A DNA stretch of 64,000 nt from contig NZ_JAASAG010000007.1 of NCBI RefSeq assembly GCF_012726265.1, positions 62,001-126,000 on the forward strand. The letters are read 5' to 3'. Below, in pieces: positions 42,593 through 51,013 of the stretch; position 1 is the stretch's first letter, and each line of letters begins with the position of its first letter. The notes beneath the pieces are model-generated. The model saw only the letters and a list, made by a program, of their open reading frames with translations. It searched no databases and was not told the DNA's origin. The translations under genes were made by a program, and so were the position numbers. Source of the stretch: Streptomyces sp. HNM0575 (GTDB taxonomy: Bacteria; Actinomycetota; Actinomycetes; Streptomycetales; Streptomycetaceae).

Positions 42593-42664
42593 CACGGGCA
42601 CAAGCGCGGACACGGGGACAAGCGCGGACACGGGCAGAAGCGCACACACGGACACATGCAGACA
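42593..42664. repeat. 18-bp tandem repeats between plsC and the sensor kinase
   Basis: Four 18-bp units starting at 42593: CACGGGCACAAGCGCGGA, then copies with 1, 3 and more changes. They lie in the 195-bp gap upstream of the kinase gene, so they form part of its leader or promoter region. Confidence 0.8.
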
Positions 42665-42708
42665 GGCGCAGCGCAGGCGGCGCGGGGCGAGGGGGCGGGC
42701 CGGTACAG

Positions 42709-44097
42709 ATGGTCCTGAGACAGTCCGTTGAACGGCCGTTGTGGCGGGCGCTGACCGGCTACCGGCTGCTGGGGCTCGGCTATGCGATCGCCGTCTTCGT
42801 GTGGGCGTACGACCGTCTCGCGCATCCCGTGCCGGGCGCGATCTACCTCGGCGTGCTGACGGTGTGGACGCTGGCCACGGTCCCCCACGTCCTCTCCGCG
42901 CGGCGCTGCACGAAGCGCTTCCTCACCGTCGACATCGCCCTCGCCGTCGCGGGCATCCTCGGCTCCCTCTACGTCGACGCCGCCGGGAGGATCGGGCCCA
43001 CCCTCCCGACCATCTGGGTCGCGGGGCCCGTGCTCGCGTTCGCGGTCAAGGGCGGCTGGCGCTGGGGGGCGGTGGCCGCGACCGTCGTCGGCATCGCCAA
43101 CATCATCGAACGGGGCGCGATCACCCGGCCCACGCTGCACAACGTGCTGCTGGTGTGCGTGGCGAGCATCGGCATCGGCTACGTCATCGAGGTGGCCAGG
43201 GCCAGCGAACGCACCCTGGAGCACGCCCTCCAGATCGAGGCGGCCACCCGCGAGCGGGAGCGGCTGGCCCGGGACATACACGACAGCGTGCTCCAGGTAC
43301 TGGCCATGGTGCAGCGCCGGGGCAACGAGATCGGCGGCGAGGCGGCGGAGCTCGGCCGCATGGCGGGGGAGCAGGAGGTGGCGCTGCGCAGCCTCGTATC
43401 GCGCGAGACGGACGGGCTGCGGAGGTCCGGGGAAGCCGGTGCCGCCACGGGCATTCCGGGAGCGGCCCAGGCTGTGACGGCGCGGCCGCCCTCGGCGCCG
43501 GAGGGGGCCACGGGCACAGTTGCGGGCGCAGGTACGGCCGCAGGTACCGGCCCCGGCTCGGGTGCGGGTTCGGGCGGAGCCGCGGGCGCGGGCGGAATCA
43601 CCGACGCGGGAGCGGGCGTGCGCGCGGGCAGGACCGCGCGCGGCAGGCCGAACGGCCGCGAAGCGCCAGCCGCTGCCGCCGAGTGCGATCTGCGCGCCCT
43701 GCTCTCGCCGTACTCCGGTTCCCGTGTGACCTTCGTGGAGCCGGGCGCGCCCGTTCCGCTGCCCGCGCAGGCGGCGAACGAGGTGGCCGCGGCCGTAAGC
43801 GCCGCCCTGGACAATGTGCGGCAGCACGCGGGCGGACCGGAGGGCGAGGAGGCGCAGGCGTGGATCCTGCTGGAGGACGAGCCGGACGCCGTGCTGGTCA
43901 CGGTCCGCGACGACGGCCCGGGACTTGAGGAGGGACGGCTCGCGGACGCGGAGGCCGAAGGCAGGATGGGAGTCGCGCTCTCGATACGGGGCCGGCTGCG
44001 GGACCTCGGTGGCAGCGCCGAGCTGGTCTCGGTGCACGGCCAGGGCACGGAGGTCGAGCTGCGGGTGCCGAAGTCGCCCCGGGGGCGCGGGAAATGA
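42709..44097 (+). CDS. macS: Sensor histidine kinase, MacS-like
   Basis: A 462-aa membrane kinase. Five or six transmembrane helices occupy residues 20-160, followed by an HisKA_3-type dimerisation region with the phospho-acceptor in ERLARDIHDSVLQVL (H191). A 95-residue Gly/Ala-rich linker (about 228-325) interrupts the kinase before the ATPase domain, where N-box TALDNVRQH-like (AALDNVRQHAGG), G1 RDDGPGL and G2 HGQGTEVEL are visible. The next gene is its response regulator. By position and type this pair resembles MacR/MacS, reported to influence development and actinorhodin in S. coelicolor. The signal is unknown. Confidence 0.88.
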   Translation: MVLRQSVERPLWRALTGYRLLGLGYAIAVFVWAYDRLAHPVPGAIYLGVLTVWTLATVPHVLSARRCTKRFLTVDIALAVAGILGSLYVDAAGRIGPTLPTIWVAGPVLAFAVKGGWRWGAVAATVVGIANIIERGAITRPTLHNVLLVCVASIGIGYVIEVARASERTLEHALQIEAATRERERLARDIHDSVLQVLAMVQRRGNEIGGEAAELGRMAGEQEVALRSLVSRETDGLRRSGEAGAATGIPGAAQAVTARPPSAPEGATGTVAGAGTAAGTGPGSGAGSGGAAGAGGITDAGAGVRAGRTARGRPNGREAPAAAAECDLRALLSPYSGSRVTFVEPGAPVPLPAQAANEVAAAVSAALDNVRQHAGGPEGEEAQAWILLEDEPDAVLVTVRDDGPGLEEGRLADAEAEGRMGVALSIRGRLRDLGGSAELVSVHGQGTEVELRVPKSPRGRGK

Positions 44098-44116
44098 CGG
44101 AGAAGGGTCGGGGGCG

Positions 44117-44914
44117 ATGACGAACACCGAGGGCAGCCAGGAAGACACCCTGAAGGGTCCGGAAGGCACCCTGAAGAGAACTCCGGAGGTCACCCCGGAC
44201 GAGACGCGGAAGGACACGGGGGCCGCGGGCGCGGGATCCGACGCGCGGCAGCGGCCCGTGAAGGTGATGGTCGTCGACGACCATCCGATGTGGCGGGACG
44301 CGGTGGCGCGCGACCTGGGCGAGGCCGGCTTCGACGTGGTGGCCACCGCGGGCGACGGCCCCCAGGCCGTACGCCGTGCCAGAGCCGCCTCGCCCGACGT
44401 GCTGGTGCTGGACCTCAACCTGCCGGGCCTGCCCGGTGTCGAGGTGTGCCGCAGCCTCGTCGGCACCGGCTCCGGCCTGCGCGTGCTGGTGCTCTCGGCG
44501 AGCGGCGAGCACGCCGACGTGCTGGAGGCGGTGAAGTCGGGGGCCACCGGCTATCTCGTGAAGTCGGCGAGCATGGAGGAGCTCCAGGACGCGGTCCGCC
44601 GTACGGCCCTGGGCGATCCGGTCTTCACGCCGGGCCTGGCGGGCCTCGTGCTCGGCGAGTACCGCAGGCTCGCCTCGGACCCCGCGCCCGCAGCCGGCTC
44701 CGACGAGCCCGCGGCACCGCGGCTGACGGAGCGGGAGACCGAGGTGCTGCGCCTCGTCGCGAAGGGCCTGAGCTACCGGCAGATCGCCGAGCGGCTCGTC
44801 ATCTCCCACCGCACGGTGCAGAACCACGTGCAGAACACGCTGGGCAAGCTCCAGCTGCACAACCGCGTAGAGCTGGTGCGGTACGCGATCCAGCGCGGCC
44901 TGGACGCGGAGTGA
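44117..44914 (+). CDS. macR: NarL/LuxR-type response regulator, MacR-like
   Basis: A 265-aa regulator with an unusual 45-residue Glu/Thr-rich N-terminal extension, a receiver domain (acidic pocket VVDDH, phospho-acceptor D99 in LVLDLNLPG, switch Lys in YLVKSAS) and a LuxR helix-turn-helix (LTERETEVLRLVAKGLSYRQ, then HRTVQNHVQNTLGKLQLHNR). ATG at 44117 has GAGAAGGG upstream, and it begins 19 nt after the kinase stop, so the pair is co-expressed. A GTG closer to the receiver domain is not obvious. Confidence 0.92.
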   Translation: MTNTEGSQEDTLKGPEGTLKRTPEVTPDETRKDTGAAGAGSDARQRPVKVMVVDDHPMWRDAVARDLGEAGFDVVATAGDGPQAVRRARAASPDVLVLDLNLPGLPGVEVCRSLVGTGSGLRVLVLSASGEHADVLEAVKSGATGYLVKSASMEELQDAVRRTALGDPVFTPGLAGLVLGEYRRLASDPAPAAGSDEPAAPRLTERETEVLRLVAKGLSYRQIAERLVISHRTVQNHVQNTLGKLQLHNRVELVRYAIQRGLDAE

Positions 44915-45098
44915 TCCCCGCGGCGGGGAGCGCGACCGGGCAGCCGCCGGGCCGTCGGGGCCGCCTCCCGTCCCGTAACTGATCGGAAAACCTCTCCGCG
45001 CCCTGCCCCTCGTGATGTGGATCACCGCTAGCGTGGCGGCAGTTGCGTACAGGCCGCGCGGCACGACGCACGCGCGGCGATGTGAGAAGGGAGATCCC

Positions 45099-46127
45099 AT
45101 GCGGGTCGGAGTGCTGACCGGTGGCGGCGACTGCCCCGGACTCAACGCGGTGATGAGGGCCGTCGTCCGTAAGGGCGTCCAGCGGTACGACTACGACTTC
45201 GTCGGGTTCAGGGACGGCTGGCGCGGGCCGCTGGAAGGCGACACGGTCCAGCTGGACATTCCCGCTGTGCGTGGCACGCTGCCCCGCGGCGGCACGATTC
45301 TTGGCTCGTCGCGTACGAATCCGTTCAAGGAGGAGAACGGCGTACGCCGCATCCAGGAGAACCTCGTCAAGCACGACGTCGACGCACTCATCGCGATCGG
45401 CGGGGAGGACACCCTCGGTGTCGCCGCCCGGCTCACCGACGAGTTCGGCGTCAAGGCCGTCGGCGTGCCCAAGACGATCGACAACGATCTCTCGGCCACC
45501 GACTACACCTTCGGCTTCGACACCGCGGTCAACGTCGCCACCGACGCCATCGACCGGCTCCACACCACCGCCGAGTCGCACATGCGCGTCCTCGTCGTGG
45601 AGGTCATGGGGCGGCACGCGGGCTGGATCGCCCTGCACTCCGGCCTGGCGGGCGGCGCCAACTGCATCCTCATCCCCGAGCGCCGCTTCAACGTCGACGA
45701 AGTCTGCGGCTACGTCCAGTCCCGCTTCAAGGCGAGCTACGCACCGATCGTCGTCGTCGCGGAGGGCGCCATGCCCAGCGACGGCGAGATGGTGCTGAAG
45801 GACGACTCGCACGACTCGTTCGGGCACGTGCGGCTGTCGGGCGTCGGCGAGTGGCTGGCGAAGGAGATCGAGAAGCGCACCGGCAAGGAGGCCCGTACGA
45901 CGGTCCTCGGGCACATCCAGCGCGGCGGCACGCCCACGCCGTTCGACCGCTGGCTGGCCACCCGTTTCGGGTTGCACGCGATCGACGCCGTACGGGACCA
46001 GGACTGGGGGAAGATGGTCGCCCTCCAGGGCACGAAGATCGTCAGGGTGCCGATCTCGGAGGCGACTTCGAAGCTGAAGACGGTCGATCCGGAGCTGTAC
46101 GAGGAGGCCGAGGTCTTCTTCGGCTGA
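45099..46127 (+). CDS. pfkA: 6-phosphofructokinase, pyrophosphate-type active site
   Basis: A 342-aa PfkA-family enzyme forming fructose 1,6-bisphosphate. It shows GGGDCPGLNAVMR, the active-site base TIDNDL, and VEVMGRHAGWIAL. The phosphoryl-donor residues are diagnostic: GGEDTLG puts Asp at position 104 (Gly in ATP enzymes), and PKTIDND puts Lys where ATP enzymes have Gly. Both substitutions are those of PPi-dependent enzymes such as that of Amycolatopsis methanolica, which this protein resembles throughout. ATG follows AAGGGAG at 5 nt. PPi dependence is an inference from two residues. A very strong terminator separates it from trpEG. Confidence 0.9.
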   Translation: MRVGVLTGGGDCPGLNAVMRAVVRKGVQRYDYDFVGFRDGWRGPLEGDTVQLDIPAVRGTLPRGGTILGSSRTNPFKEENGVRRIQENLVKHDVDALIAIGGEDTLGVAARLTDEFGVKAVGVPKTIDNDLSATDYTFGFDTAVNVATDAIDRLHTTAESHMRVLVVEVMGRHAGWIALHSGLAGGANCILIPERRFNVDEVCGYVQSRFKASYAPIVVVAEGAMPSDGEMVLKDDSHDSFGHVRLSGVGEWLAKEIEKRTGKEARTTVLGHIQRGGTPTPFDRWLATRFGLHAIDAVRDQDWGKMVALQGTKIVRVPISEATSKLKTVDPELYEEAEVFFG

Positions 46128-46184
46128 GCGCTCGGCCGGCGGCGGTGCCGTTTCCACCGTCTCCACCGCCGGCCCGCCCAGCCC

Positions 46185-46225
46185 GTGAGGAGGGGTGCAC
46201 ACAGCGCGTGTGCACCCCTCCTCAC
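46185..46225. terminator. Bidirectional terminator between pfkA and trpEG
   Basis: An 18-bp perfect stem (GTGAGGAGGGGTGCACAC at 46185-46202 with 46208-46225) and a 5-nt loop. It sits between convergent genes. Confidence 0.88.
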
Positions 46226-46250
46226 ATTGGTCCTGCCGCGCTCGCGCGGG

Positions 46251-48335
46251 TCAGCGCGGCTCGCCCGCGCCGCGCCGGGCGCCCGCCCCCGCCGCCGCCT
46301 CCAGCATCTCCGCCACGATCCCCGGGCCGTTCAGCGTCAGCACGGACTCCGGGTGGAACTGCACGCTCGCGAACCCCTCGCCCCGCAGCGAGTGCACCTC
46401 GCCGGTCACCGGGTCGCGGTCGGCCTCGACACGGCCCGGTAGGCGAGCCCCGCCCGCCCGGCCTTCCTCCTCCCGACCGCAGCGCACCGCATACGAGTTG
46501 TAGAGCCCCACGGTCTCCTCCCGCCCGAAGACGCCGACCGTCTCCTGCGCGCCCTGGCACGGCGGTGACTTGCGTACGATCTCCAACCCCAGCTCGACCG
46601 CGAGCAGTTGATGCCCCAGGCACACCCCGAGCAGCCCGTGCCGGTGCTCCCGCAGCAGTTCCGCCGCCAGGTCCCGCAGCACGCGGATCTTCGGGTCGGC
46701 GAGGTCGCGCGGGTCGCCCGGACCCGGACCGAGCACGACGGGGCCGCCGTGCGCGAGCGCCGCCTCCCGCAGCCCCGGCTCGTCGAAGCGCCGCACCTCC
46801 ACCCATGCGCCGGTGGCCCGCAGCAAGTGGGCGAGCATCGATGTGAAGGTGTCCTCGCCGTCCACCATCAGCACGTCCCCGGTTCCGGGCCGCGGCCCCC
46901 GCTCAGGACGCTCGCTGCCGCCGCCGGTCTGCATCCGGAGCCAGAACGGCGCCAGGTCCGCGCGGCGTGCCGCGAGCGCCGCCCTTACCCGTGGATCGTC
47001 GGCGAGCGGGACCGCCGGCGCCGCCCGCCTCCGGTGCGCGGGTGCCTCCCGCACGCCCAGCGCCGTCAGCACGCCCGCGGCCTTCGCGTGCGTCTCGGCC
47101 ACCTCGCTCGCCGGCTGCGAGGCCCTGACCAGCGTGGCCCCGACGGGTACGCGCAGCAGGCCGCTCGCCGCGTCCACGTCGGCGGTCCTGATGAGGATGG
47201 GCGAGTCGAGGGTCTGCGCGCCTCCGGCGTCCCGGCCGACCAGGGCGAGCGCGCCCGCGTAGTAGCCGCGGCCGCCGGGCTCGTGGCGCTCGATGACGCG
47301 GCAGGCGTTCTCGACGGGCGAGCCGGTGACCGTCGCCGCGAACATCGTCTCCCGCAGCACCTCGCGCACGTCCAGGGTGCTGCGCCCGCGCAACTCGTAC
47401 TCGGTGTGCGCGAGATGAGCCATCTCCTTCAGCCGCGGGCCGACCACGACGCCGCCCATGTCGCCGACGGTGCACATCATCTTCAGCTCTTCGTCCACGA
47501 CCATGGACAGCTCCTCGCTCTCCTTGCGGTCGGCGAGGAAGTCCAGCAGCCCCTCGGCGGAGGGGCCACCGGGCGGATAGCGGTACGTGCCGCTGATGGG
47601 GTTCATCACGACCGTGCCGCCCGACATCCGCACGTGCACCTCGGGGCTCGCCCCCGCCAGCACCCGCTCGCCGGTGTGCACGACGAAGGTCCAGTACGCG
47701 CCCCGCTCGCCGCTCAGCAGCCTCCCGAAGAGCGCCAGCGCGTCCGCGCGCGAGAAGCCCGGGATCCGGCCCTCGAAGGTGCGCCGCACCACGAAGTCGG
47801 CGCCCTCGCCCGTGCCGATCTCGTCCTCTACGACGCGGCGCACGGTACGGGCGTACTCCTTGTCGGAGACGTCGAAGGCCCCGTCCTCGACGTTCACCCG
47901 GTGCGCGGGCAGCGCCGCGGCGACGTCCGCCAGCGGCAGCTCGTACACCTCGCGCGGCAGCAGCACGGCCAGCGGCGTCCCGTCGTCCCGCACGCGGAAG
48001 CCCCGCTCGCGGATCTGCCGGAAGGGCACGAGCGCGAGGGCGCCGTACCCGGGCCGCGGGCCGCCGTCCGGGATGTCCGCGAGCCGTTCCGCCTCGTGTA
48101 CGGGCCCGGTCAGCACCTCGACGGTGTCGTGCGGGCGGCCCGGGGTGCGGCGGCGCAGCAGCGCGAAGGGCGGGGCGTCGTCGCGCAGCAGCCGCCCGAC
48201 GATCTCGGACGCGGGCGGAGGCGCATACGCGTCCCGGTCCGCGTCCGCGTCCGCGTCGGCGGGCGGTGCGGGAGCGTACGGGCCGGAAGCGGAGCGGGAC
48301 TGCTGCGGCCGCCGTGGCGGTCGGTGCTGGGACAT
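46251..48335 (-). CDS. trpE: Fused anthranilate synthase TrpE-TrpG
   Basis: A 694-aa fusion converting chorismate plus glutamine to anthranilate. The N-terminal component I (about 50-480) contains NPISGTYRYPPGG, ELSMVVDEELKMM and SPVENACRVIERHEPGGRGY, although the last motif carries small changes from the usual GAPK-type loop. The C-terminal glutamine amidotransferase (about 495-685) has the nucleophile in LLGVCLGHQLLAVEL and the His-Glu pair in FHPESVL. ATG at 48333-48335 has AAGGA about 8 nt upstream; a further 20 in-frame residues lack support. Expression is probably set by the leader peptide and attenuator just upstream. Phenazine or other chorismate-using paralogues share this fusion, but the Trp leader argues for tryptophan synthesis. 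Confidence 0.93.
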   Translation of the reverse strand: MSQHRPPRRPQQSRSASGPYAPAPPADADADADRDAYAPPPASEIVGRLLRDDAPPFALLRRRTPGRPHDTVEVLTGPVHEAERLADIPDGGPRPGYGALALVPFRQIRERGFRVRDDGTPLAVLLPREVYELPLADVAAALPAHRVNVEDGAFDVSDKEYARTVRRVVEDEIGTGEGADFVVRRTFEGRIPGFSRADALALFGRLLSGERGAYWTFVVHTGERVLAGASPEVHVRMSGGTVVMNPISGTYRYPPGGPSAEGLLDFLADRKESEELSMVVDEELKMMCTVGDMGGVVVGPRLKEMAHLAHTEYELRGRSTLDVREVLRETMFAATVTGSPVENACRVIERHEPGGRGYYAGALALVGRDAGGAQTLDSPILIRTADVDAASGLLRVPVGATLVRASQPASEVAETHAKAAGVLTALGVREAPAHRRRAAPAVPLADDPRVRAALAARRADLAPFWLRMQTGGGSERPERGPRPGTGDVLMVDGEDTFTSMLAHLLRATGAWVEVRRFDEPGLREAALAHGGPVVLGPGPGDPRDLADPKIRVLRDLAAELLREHRHGLLGVCLGHQLLAVELGLEIVRKSPPCQGAQETVGVFGREETVGLYNSYAVRCGREEEGRAGGARLPGRVEADRDPVTGEVHSLRGEGFASVQFHPESVLTLNGPGIVAEMLEAAAGAGARRGAGEPR

Positions 48336-48397
48336 CGGACGGTCCTTCCTCGGAGAGCGCCGGTCACGCGCGGAGGAACGGCCGTGCGGACACACAC

Positions 48398-48424
48398 CGA
48401 AGGCCGCCCCTCGGGCGGCCTTCG
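48398..48424 (-). terminator. Trp attenuator terminator
   Basis: A 12-bp perfect GC stem (CGAAGGCCGCCC with its complement) and a 3-nt loop lie between the leader peptide stop and the trpEG start, in transcript orientation minus. Stalling on the Trp codons upstream would favour an alternative pairing; I did not resolve the antiterminator. Confidence 0.8.
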
Positions 48425-48455
48425 CGTCTGTCGCTGTCTCGTGATGCGCGCGCAG

Positions 48456-48542
48456 TCAGTGGGCCGCCGGATGAGCGGTCCACCACCAGTCGTTCTGCTG
48501 TGCCGCTGCCGGGAGCGGCGGCACGAAGGTCTGCGCGAACAT
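48456..48542 (-). CDS. trpL: TrpL leader peptide
   Basis: A 28-codon frame upstream of trpEG, from ATG at 48540-48542 to TGA at 48456-48458. It begins MFAQTFVPPLP and contains three consecutive Trp codons (QQNDWWWTAHP), with a stop nine codons after the first Trp. This is the classic design of a tryptophan attenuator: scarce charged tRNA-Trp stalls the ribosome on the WWW run and prevents formation of the terminator hairpin downstream at 48398-48424. The peptide matches, as I remember it, the leader of other Streptomyces trpE genes. Confidence 0.9.
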   Translation of the reverse strand: MFAQTFVPPLPAAAQQNDWWWTAHPAAH

Positions 48543-48641
48543 GGCGGGGAGCCTACCTCAGCGGTGGCCGCGAGGGTGGTTTCCGTCTCAGCACCCGGTC
48601 AGGGCGGGGGACGCCGCGCGTGACCCCGTAACCTGGGGCGC

Positions 48642-49991
48642 GTGAGTGCGAACGCCAACCCCGACGCCGGTGCCCGCACCTGGCGAGACCTTCCCGCGGC
48701 GCAGCAGCCCGAGTGGCCGGACCGTGAGGCTCTGCGCGAGACCGTCGCCGAGCTCGAGTCGTATCCGCCGCTCGTCTTCGCCGGCGAGTGCGACCAGCTG
48801 CGGTCCCGGCTGGGTGCCGTCGCGCGCGGCGAGGCGTTCCTCCTTCAGGGCGGCGACTGCGCCGAGGCGTTCGACCAGGTCAGCGCCGAGCACATCCGCA
48901 ACAAGCTGAAGACGCTGCTTCAGATGGGCGCCGTGCTGACGTACGCCGGGTCGGTCCCGGTCGTCAAGGTCGGCCGCATCGCGGGGCAGTACAGCAAGCC
49001 GCGCTCCAAGCCGACGGAGACCAGGGACGGGGTGACCCTCCCGACGTACCGCGGCGACTCGGTCAACGGCTTCGAGTTCACCGAGGCCGCCCGTACGCCC
49101 GACCCGCAGCGCCTGAAGCGGATGTACCAGGCGTCGGCCTCCACGCTGAACCTCGTGCGGGCCTTCACCACCGGCGGCTACGCAGACCTGCGCCAAGTGC
49201 ACGCCTGGAACCAGGACTTCGTGAAGCGTTCCCCCTCCGGGCAGCGTTACGAGGCGCTGGCCCGCGAGATCGACCAGGCGCTGAAGTTCATGCACGCGTG
49301 CGGCACCGACCCCGAAGAGCTGAAGACCGTCGAGTTCTACGCCTCGCACGAGGCGCTGCTGCTGGACTACGAGTCGGCCATGACCCGTACGGACTCGCGC
49401 AGCGGCAAGTTGTACGACGTATCGGGGCACATGGTCTGGATCGGCGAGCGCACCCGCCAACTGGACGGCGCCCACATCGAGTTCGCCTCGCAGGTGCGCA
49501 ACCCGATCGGTGTGAAGCTGGGCCCGTCCACGACGCCGGAAGAGGCCCTCACGCTGATCGACAAGCTCGACCCGGACCGCGAGCCGGGCCGGCTCACCTT
49601 CATCACGCGCATGGGAGCAGGCACCGTACGGGACCGGCTGCCCACGCTCGTGGAGAAGGTCAGCGCCTCGGGCGCCCAGGTCGTGTGGGTCTGCGACCCG
49701 ATGCACGGCAACACCTTCGAGGCCGCGAGCGGTCACAAGACCCGGCGGTTCGACGACGTGCTCGACGAGGTCAAGGGCTTCTTCGAGGTGCACAAGGGCG
49801 CGGGCACCCATCCGGGCGGAATCCACGTCGAGTTGACGGGCGACGACGTCACGGAGTGCGTGGGCGGTGGCGACGAGATCTTCGTCGGCGACCTGCACCA
49901 GCGCTACGAGACGGCCTGCGACCCGCGTCTCAACCGCAGCCAGTCGCTCGATCTGGCCTTCCTGGTCGCGGAGATGTACCGCGACCAGTAG
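48642..49991 (+). CDS. aroH: 3-deoxy-7-phosphoheptulonate (DAHP) synthase, class II
   Basis: A 449-aa plant-type (class II) enzyme joining phosphoenolpyruvate and erythrose 4-phosphate, the first shikimate step. Motifs: FLLQGGDCAEAFDQ (metal Cys), VGRIAGQYSKPRS, THMVWIGERTRQ-like HMVWIGERTRQLDGAHIEF, VWVCDPMHGNTF and GGIHVELTG. The GTG has no Shine-Dalgarno, while TAACCT ends 7 nt upstream, suggesting a leaderless message. It is divergent from trpEG, its downstream pathway partner. Feedback by aromatic amino acids is known for the family, but the effector here cannot be read off. Confidence 0.95.
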   Translation: MSANANPDAGARTWRDLPAAQQPEWPDREALRETVAELESYPPLVFAGECDQLRSRLGAVARGEAFLLQGGDCAEAFDQVSAEHIRNKLKTLLQMGAVLTYAGSVPVVKVGRIAGQYSKPRSKPTETRDGVTLPTYRGDSVNGFEFTEAARTPDPQRLKRMYQASASTLNLVRAFTTGGYADLRQVHAWNQDFVKRSPSGQRYEALAREIDQALKFMHACGTDPEELKTVEFYASHEALLLDYESAMTRTDSRSGKLYDVSGHMVWIGERTRQLDGAHIEFASQVRNPIGVKLGPSTTPEEALTLIDKLDPDREPGRLTFITRMGAGTVRDRLPTLVEKVSASGAQVVWVCDPMHGNTFEAASGHKTRRFDDVLDEVKGFFEVHKGAGTHPGGIHVELTGDDVTECVGGGDEIFVGDLHQRYETACDPRLNRSQSLDLAFLVAEMYRDQ

Positions 49992-50026
49992 GCCGCGCCG
50001 GAGCAACACACGGCAGCGCACACAGA

Positions 50027-50061
50027 AGTGGGGCCCGCATCACATCGATGCGGGCCCCACT
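50027..50061 (+). terminator. Terminator hairpin after DAHP synthase
   Basis: AGTGGGGCCCGCAT at 50027-50040 pairs perfectly with 50048-50061 across a 7-nt loop. Confidence 0.85.
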
Positions 50062-50088
50062 CCTGTGCGGTGGACAGACGGCCGCAGG

Positions 50089-50122
50089 TAAGGTTAGCTT
50101 AACCAAGGTTAGGTTTACCTCA
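50089..50122 (+). promoter_or_regulatory. Two overlapping iron boxes (DmdR/IdeR type) before bfd
   Basis: TAAGGTTAGCTTAACCAAG (50089-50107) and CAAGGTTAGGTTTACCTCA (50104-50122) each match the iron-box consensus TTAGGTTAGGCTAACCTAA at 14 of 19 positions by eye. Their overlap would allow two repressor dimers on opposite faces. They lie 34 nt upstream of the bfd start, over the expected promoter, so bfd should be induced when iron is scarce. Confidence 0.8.
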
Positions 50123-50155
50123 TCAGTCCTGCGATCCCGGCCTAGGAGGATCCGC

Positions 50156-50398
50156 GTGTACGTCTGCTCCTGCTTCGGCGTCACGGACCGGCAGGTCCGT
50201 GAGCACCAGGAGGCCGGCGCCTGCACACCGCGCCAGATCGCGTCGGTGAGCAAGGCCGGTACGGACTGCGGCTCCTGCGTGCGGCGGATTCAGGGACTTC
50301 TCGGACGGGCCGCATGCCCGGGGCGCGGGCCCGCGGCGGTCGTCGAGGAGCAGGCATCGGCGCCTGCGTCGGCGCCCTCGGTGGCCGAAGCCGCCTGA
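50156..50398 (+). CDS. bfd: Bacterioferritin-associated ferredoxin
   Basis: An 80-aa [2Fe-2S] protein that reduces bacterioferritin heme so that stored iron can leave. The four cluster cysteines are in VCSCFGVTDRQV (C-x-C) and GTDCGSCVRRI (C-x2-C). A 25-residue Ala/Pro-rich C-terminal tail is extra. GTG at 50156 has AGGAGG 6 nt upstream. The gene is preceded by iron boxes and convergent with bfr, its partner, so release and storage are encoded tail to tail. Confidence 0.92.
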   Translation: MYVCSCFGVTDRQVREHQEAGACTPRQIASVSKAGTDCGSCVRRIQGLLGRAACPGRGPAAVVEEQASAPASAPSVAEAA

Positions 50399-50411
50399 CC
50401 CCGCGGCTTCG

Positions 50412-50433
50412 CCGGCCGGTTCGGCCCGGCCGG
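50412..50433. terminator. Small hairpin between bfd and bfr
   Basis: CCGGCCGG at 50412-50419 pairs with CCGGCCGG at 50426-50433 around a 6-nt loop in the 43-bp gap of the convergent genes. Confidence 0.5.
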
Positions 50434-50441
50434 TCCCGGCG

Positions 50442-50930
50442 TCAGCTCTCCGCCGGCGCCTCCTGCTCCACCAGCTGCGCGATGTAGAGCGGCTCACCGA
50501 GCTTCTCGACCAGTTCCAGCTGGGTGTCCAGGTAGTCGATGTGGTGTTCCTCGTCGGCGAGGATGTCCTCGAAGATGTTCGCCGAGGTGATGTCTCCCTT
50601 GGCGCGCATGACCTCCACCCCGCGCCGCAGCCTGTCGATGGCCTCGACCTCGATCTGCCGGTCCACGGTGAACATCTCGGTCAGCGACTGTCCGACGTTC
50701 ACGTGGAACAGCCGCTGGTAGTTGGGGAGTCCTTCGAGAAACAGAATGCGGTCGGTGAGCCGTTCGGCGTGACGCATCTCGTCGAAGGACTCCGCACGGG
50801 TGTAGCGGGCGAGCTTCGGCCAGCCGAAGTGCTCCTGCATCTTCGCGTGCAGGAAGTACTGGTTGATGGCGGTCAGCTCGGCCGTCAGCTGCTCGTTGAG
50901 GAACTCGATGACCTCGGGATCACCCTGCAT
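50442..50930 (-). CDS. bfr: Bacterioferritin
   Basis: A 162-aa iron-storage subunit that assembles into a 24-mer shell with heme between subunit pairs. The ferroxidase residues are in place: E18, E51, H54, then E near 94, E near 127 and H near 130 (in DEEHHIDYL). The heme ligand Met52 is in SFDEMRHAERL. ATG has AGGAG 9 nt upstream. It converges on bfd. A possible iron-box-like dyad lies about 85 nt upstream. Confidence 0.95.
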   Translation of the reverse strand: MQGDPEVIEFLNEQLTAELTAINQYFLHAKMQEHFGWPKLARYTRAESFDEMRHAERLTDRILFLEGLPNYQRLFHVNVGQSLTEMFTVDRQIEVEAIDRLRRGVEVMRAKGDITSANIFEDILADEEHHIDYLDTQLELVEKLGEPLYIAQLVEQEAPAES

Positions 50931-51013
50931 GACTGCGGGCTCCTTCCAGGACAGAAAAAGTGCCAGGTGCGTGCGTGCGCGCGCATCTTCGCACCGCCTC
51001 GTCGGCCGGTCCA

